A DNA stretch of 64,000 nucleotides, from positions 1 to 64,000 of the forward strand of contig JASANE010017459.1 of assembly GCA_030248225.1 (NCBI GenBank), written 5' to 3'. A program made the translations under genes and the position numbers. The notes beneath the pieces were generated by a model, which did no database searches, had not been told where the DNA came from, and saw only the letters and a list, made by a program, of their open reading frames with translations. Shown here in pieces: positions 59,129 to 64,000 of this stretch (position 1 is its first letter; the number at the start of each line of letters is the position of its first letter). Origin of the DNA: Trileptium ribeirensis (taxonomy: Eukaryota > Nematoda > Enoplea > Enoplida > Thoracostomopsidae).

Positions 59129-60340
59129 AATATGTCTCGGATATCCAAGCAATTAGGGGTAACTCGCTATTCCTTATAAGCTCCTATGGCTCAAACACAA
59201 CACGAACAAACCCTAGGGTGGGATTCTGAGTCGATGTTCACAATTGGATGGCATAAAAGGAAGCAAAGCGCCGACGGTAAATTACGTTAACTTAAACTGG
59301 TTCATTACGACCATTTATAAGCGGGACGCGATAATTTTAACCGTATATTCCTTTAGATTGAAGACCATCACGTGGGAGCTGAGACGGTTGCAAATTAAAC
59401 AATTTTGGCACAAATAATGAAACTTATATATTTCAAAATGATGTCTATGGCAAAAGGTATATATAAAACATTTAGTGTTGCTCTTATTACAACCTTAATC
59501 TGTGTTATAAATACTGCCGCCTAGTTATTCATTATGTATTTTGATGCTTAACTCCAGTTTACGTTCAAGATGCTGCGCAAAGATGCAGAGGAACCGACAT
59601 TTTTGCCCATTTCTACACTCTCTGCAGTGAGTTTATTCCAGATAGCACAATATAAAAAATGGTTTTCCGACAATTTCGAAAGAAACTGAAAAAATAAGAT
59701 ATATTGATGAAAACTGTGGAAGTAGAAACTGTTTTATCCACCTTACATGCTCATTGGTAGTAGCGGAATTGCCCCCCTTATGCGCTGCAATCCCCACTAG
59801 GAGACTCACAGCCGATCCGCCACCTCCCCGAAACCCGACTACCCCTGTGACCTCGAACCTTGACAATTTAAGCTTATCTACAAAGAATAATAGTAGCCGC
59901 CATATTTTGGGAACTAAATCGCTTAGTTTATTATGTATTAACTGTAAAATTCACTCTAGTTTCGCATTTTCAAGTTATTTTTCGCTGTTAAAAAGGTTAA
60001 TATCTGATATGAAATATATTTACCTTCCAATTTGTCAGCGGCGTACGGGATCATACAGATGCGCCTGTGAAACATTTGTTCAAAACGGAAGAGAATTTTG
60101 ATAAATGATAACAGTTTTAGTCCCGATGGAAATTGTTCTGCGACAACAAATGCTACCAACTGCTTTCAACTCAAATTTCTAGTATGTGCTTCGAGTTTGT
60201 CAACGGATGTGCTGTCCTGCTTATAACTTGCCTGTCGATTTGCATGTCGACTGTCATGACACAAGCTGACTGTTAGCCGGGTCGTACAAAACTTATATAT
60301 TCTATATTTTAGTTAAACACTAATTAAGCACAAGTAATAG
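59129..60340. other. Unassigned DNA with a C-rich patch
   Basis: 59765-59870 is C-rich (CCGCCACCTCCCCGAAACCC) and ends CTGTGACCTCGAACCTTGAC, similar to the right end of the patch at 19549-19755. Overlapping frames on both strands there show no domain. Confidence 0.4.
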
Positions 60341-60482
60341 TTGTAGCACAGCCATCGTGCGTTAAGAGATTTGTACTCACGGTAGTATCGAGTTCAGACG
60401 AGTGCGTCAGCTCGAGTTCGAACAAGCTAAACAACACAACCGTGCGTACAAATTACTTGACGCACGCCCGGCTGTGCTACAA
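60341..60482. mobile_element. 142 bp foldback MITE, family B copy 2
   Basis: Same length and arms as 36754-36895 (TTGTAGCACAGCCATCGTGC to GCACGCCCGGCTGTGCTACA). As in copy 1, the flanking TGACTTGTAATA and TTAGCTAA follow the right arm. The frame 60402-60680 runs through it and is incidental. Confidence 0.85.
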
Positions 60483-60809
60483 CTGACTTGTAATAATTTA
60501 GCTAAACGTACGTCATGTCATTTTGATGCGCAGCTTTTATCTAAGGAATACAATTACAAAAGGAGCATTAAGAATATGTATAAAACATTGTCTGGTTGCA
60601 TGAGACAAGCTTGGGATAATATATGCAGAGTTTTGCTTTGGAATGGTAAAGGAGCAGCGCTGGTCACCATGTCAGCTTAAATTTTGAGTTCAACATGTAG
60701 TACAAATACACAATAGCGATCATTTGGTCAAGCTCAATCGCGGATCAAGTTTGAAGTTTAAGTAATAATCTAGTCTTTGCAACTTATTATAATTTTTAAC
60801 AATTAAGTA

Positions 60810-61100
60810 TATATCTGTGATGTAAATTAATATATTAATGAGTTTTGATAAAACGAGCTGGAATATTGATCTGAGTATTAGGTAAACTGATATTCAATCG
60901 TTGTTCAATTTAACTAAAGCTCAGATCAAAATTGTTAATTTTGATTAATTAACGAACCTAATATTTATAATAATGGGTAGCAAAGACTTGGCTATACTTA
61001 TTAACAGGTTTTAATATATCTGCAATGTACGTTAATAAATTACTGAGTTTTAGCAAAACGAGCTAGAATTGTCATCTGTGTGTTATTTAAAATGAACAAT
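60810..61100 (+). repeat. Direct duplication with 205 bp offset
   Basis: About 80 bp starting TATATCTGTGATGTAAATTA at 60810 recur at 61015 as TATATCTGCAATGTACGTTA, both continuing into GAGTTTT and AAAACGAGCT. This is a two-copy, moderately diverged tandem duplication. Confidence 0.7.
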
Positions 61101-62379
61101 AATTGAATATCAGTTTCAGCAAATATAATATCGGTGCCGCCGGAAAAAAACCTGAAATTTCGTGAAATTTTGTACCAAGTTTGACGAAAAACTGAAAAAT
61201 GGGGTTCCAGAGTAAAAATACCTCATTGGAAAAGTGGTTTAACAATGTATAATATTTAAATGTAAAAAATTTGGATCTATCAAACACAGGAGAAATTTTT
61301 TTAAAAATGATAAACAAAATAGAAATCTTGTGAACCACAATGTGCCTTATAAGATGATTCGTTACTCGTAGTTCGTGGATGGAAGTAAGTAAGGTAAAAG
61401 ATAAAACAACAGCAAACTATATATCCTATATATAATAACCTATATTCTATACTCGCCCAATTTATTCATATATGCTAAAATTTAATTCAGTAAAATGAGA
61501 TAAATGTTTTATTAAAAATGGGTGACTGATATTTGCGAGTGTGCATGCTATATAGCCATAGATGACGATAGGAGGGGTAGGGGAGGTCTAACCCTCAATC
61601 CCCTAACGATCCGTCCCTCGACGACCTCCCCCGGTGACAGTCTACCCTCTAAGCCAACGGACTTTCGACATTTATGCTATATAGTGTTAAATAGCCAAAC
61701 AATAGTTTCCGAAAAAAACAGGCGCAGTGTTTAGGGTGCAAATTTGTAAATGCCTCAGCCTCATAGACGTCAACACCGTGAAAAATACGAGATATGTGTA
61801 AATGAACTAATGTACATTTTGTTGCAATCCATAGACATACACGACAAAAAAATAACGTCAAGAATTACCACATATTATAGGTGCCCAACGTACCATTTCA
61901 GTAAATACCCATTAGCGGATATTACCACTGTGACTGTATCACAACACATATATATTATTTGCAAAGACAATATTTTATGCCAAAACGTTCATCTGTATTC
62001 AAATGCACGAGCTATATGATACGATATAAAAAAACTCACGATAAAGGTTGCAAAAACATTGTTTAAAACGTGAAGAGATCGATTTACAAACTTGTTTATC
62101 AGCGTCATATTCTTACAATGTTTGATATTAAGTCATATCCGCGACTATATGTATAGAAAGAAGCTAAGAATTTCGGCTTTTAGCTCGGTTTATTCAAATC
62201 TGCTCCTAAGCTCGAGCCCTGATCTTAATGTATCAGCAAAAGACAGGCCGGCTCCTAAAAGTTCTTTTCTAAAACAGCAAACATAATTACAACTGATGCA
62301 TAGCACAATAGTCAGCCTACAGCGAGAACAGTCAGTCACGTCTGTTTAAATTGTAAAGCAAATAAATATTGTTCCTATG
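61101..62379. other. Unassigned DNA
   Basis: 61565-61660 is a short purine-rich then C-rich patch. No gene or paired repeat is supported; the frames 61522-61734, 61750-62019 and 62092-62286 carry no recognised motif. Confidence 0.45.
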
Positions 62380-62918
62380 ATAGCTTGTACGCAAAATAAC
62401 TTCCCTAATATTCACCATAGTAAGAACTAACCCGGAATTTTAAATCCGACCCTTTCTCACCTCCAGTGTGCGCAGCGAATGATGAATTATGACGAAATGC
62501 ATTGGGTGCTTACTTCCAAAGCTCCAGTACGTGAGCTAATACATATAGGTTTTGTTATAATAGTTTGTACGCAAAATAACTTCCCTAATATTCACCATAG
62601 TAAGAACTAATCCGGAATTTTAAATCCGGCCCTTTCTCACCTCTAGTATGCGCAGCGAATGGCACATTATGACGAAATGCATTGGGTACTTACTTCCAAA
62701 GCTCCAGTACGTAAGCTAATACATATAGGTTTTGTTATAATAGTTTGTACGCAAATTAACTTTAATATTCACCATGGTAAGAACTAACCCAGAATTTTTA
62801 ATCCGGCTCTTTCTCACCTCTAGTATGCGCAGCGAATAACAAATTATGACGAAATGCATTGGGTACTTACTTCCAAAGCTCCTGTTCGTAAGCTGCTACA
62901 AACAGGTTTTGTTATAAC
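62380..62918 (+). repeat. 180-bp tandem satellite, three monomers
   Basis: Monomers start with ATAGYTTGTACGCAAAWTAA at 62380, 62560 and 62740, giving a 180-bp period; the third is about 178 bp because of a small deletion. Conserved internal phrases are ATTCACCATRGTAAGAACTA, CTTTCTCACCTC and ATTATGACGAAATGCATTGG. Identity between monomers is high (about 90-95 percent by eye). Nothing like it was seen elsewhere in the window. Confidence 0.9.
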
Positions 62919-64000
62919 TAAACAGACACACAATAGGAGAACAGATTAAGCTTTGCTAAAAGAAATCACCGAAATTAACCGGCAGACAAAGATATAAAAA
63001 CGAAAGAATTTAAATTAGCAACGCATTATTTAATCCCAAACTTTTCTAAGTTCATTAATGCCTAGAGGGTGACTATGGTTTTGACGTGTACCGATGACTG
63101 AAATTCGAAACTGCGGCTTGTTGCCTCTACCGTAAGAGCTATAAACAGAATCAAAATTAACACACCGATAGTAAGTTGTAGAAACACTGTATGGTATCTC
63201 TGGCGAAGAATGAAGAAAAACCACGTTTGCGAGGGACAAAGCAAAAAGCATAAGACAGGCCATATTGCGACTTTTATATTGTTTAGGTCTTAAATGGTTT
63301 GACGCTACTGCAAACTCCGTCGCTGTATATAAATCTGTTTAATACAGCAATTTGTTGTGTTTAGTTATGACGGATAAAAGCTGCCGCGTACAGGAACGCA
63401 GTATGCTGCTCAAAGAGAGTTGTGATAGGGAAATTTTGGAGATGCTGCCTTACACCGGTTTATTTTGTTCGAAACGTGGGAAGGTTGGCTCCATCCTTCT
63501 TGCTGCGCACCTGGACACAAATACACTTTAGGTCCCATCTTGACAAACCTCTCTGAATTAGAACGTTCGGAACCTAAAATACGAGACAGCTTTTCCGACA
63601 ACACTTTGCATTGTAACCATAAGCCGAAAACTGTTTGCAGCATTCAGTTCATATACTAATTCAATAGCACATTGGACTATGCAAATTGCACTGTATATTT
63701 AAATTTTAGTAATTATTATTAATTTCAATCGCTTCAGTCTCGTCTTTTTCAATCAAGAGTTTGAGTTTTTGTCAAGTCTTTAGCGTTTGTTATTCTTCAA
63801 CAATTTTTATATGACATAGCCAAATTTTAAATGATGTTTTCTATTAGAAATTTTTAACCCTAACGCATGCGATTTTTCAACAGCCACGTCATACTGTACG
63901 AACAAATCCGTTTTCTCAGTTTGTTGCATACCCAGGGCCGGCTGCGTGTTGCAAAAAGCGAAAGGATCCGAGCAACAGTCGTCATAGCTTAGCAGTAGTT
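62919..64000. other. Unassigned DNA with a possible small secreted-protein frame and a hAT-like end
   Basis: A 77-codon minus-strand frame (63030-63263) starts MACLMLFALSLANVVFLHSS, which resembles a signal peptide. A TTTATATA TATA-box-like sequence lies about 75 bp upstream of its ATG. A second frame (63062-63244) overlaps it, so I do not call a gene. 63410-63659 is open on both strands without a recognised domain. CAGGGCCGGCTG at 63933 resembles a hAT terminus whose element would run off the window. Confidence 0.35.

Noticed and set aside
62380..62918. CRISPR-like array
   Set aside because: Whole 180-bp monomers repeat without spacers, in an animal genome; it is a satellite.

Overview
This is nuclear DNA from an animal. 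It is AT-rich and gene-poor, with no operons or ribosome binding sites. It carries animal-type non-LTR retrotransposon genes, a fossil pogo-like transposase, MITEs, tRNA-derived SINE-like units and one exon of a rhodopsin-like G-protein-coupled receptor (GPCR) ending in a clean GT splice donor. The repeat types (L2-like LINE with an ATT-type tail, zinc-finger APE/RT LINE, hAT-like ends) fit an invertebrate, but the sequence alone does not give the species.

Layout. 1-6.3 kb holds a 1.3 kb terminal-inverted-repeat (TIR) element with a GC-rich minisatellite, a 505 bp MITE abutting it, and the GPCR exon on the minus strand (4618-4961). 6.3-14.2 kb holds the most striking object: two near-identical 1.66 kb direct repeats (R1 6314-7973, R2 12522-14183) flanking an intact 1521-codon reading frame (7880-12445). 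That frame encodes an APE endonuclease, a reverse transcriptase with intact YADD, and six C-terminal C2H2/C2HC zinc fingers split by an acidic linker. Each direct repeat carries a dead L2-like LINE 3' end and ends in seven 31-bp tandem units. The large frame begins inside that tandem array. 14-31 kb is AT-rich DNA with foldback elements, a hAT-like TIR element, a second inverted copy of the 505 bp MITE, and degenerate tandem arrays. 31.4-31.9 kb is a pogo/jerky-like transposase remnant joined to half of a PHD finger. 34-41 kb is mostly unexplained, with a GATCCACTTTAGG motif cluster, a 142 bp foldback MITE and hAT-like ends. 41.9-45.0 kb is a decayed second APE/RT LINE on the minus strand with YAGD in place of YADD. 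Just upstream of it lies a tRNA-like unit enclosed by inverted arms. 51.4-52.0 kb is a TIR element with a second palindromic element nested in one arm, where the other arm preserves the empty site. 53.5-59.1 kb is a tract of broken, coding-like frames that I cannot identify. 60-63 kb holds the second 142 bp MITE copy, a 205 bp duplication and three 180-bp satellite monomers.

Most of the window is therefore transposable-element sediment of different ages. Only the GPCR exon looks like part of a host gene, and only the 7.88-12.45 kb frame looks like a currently intact protein. All family names come from motif reading, without a database search.
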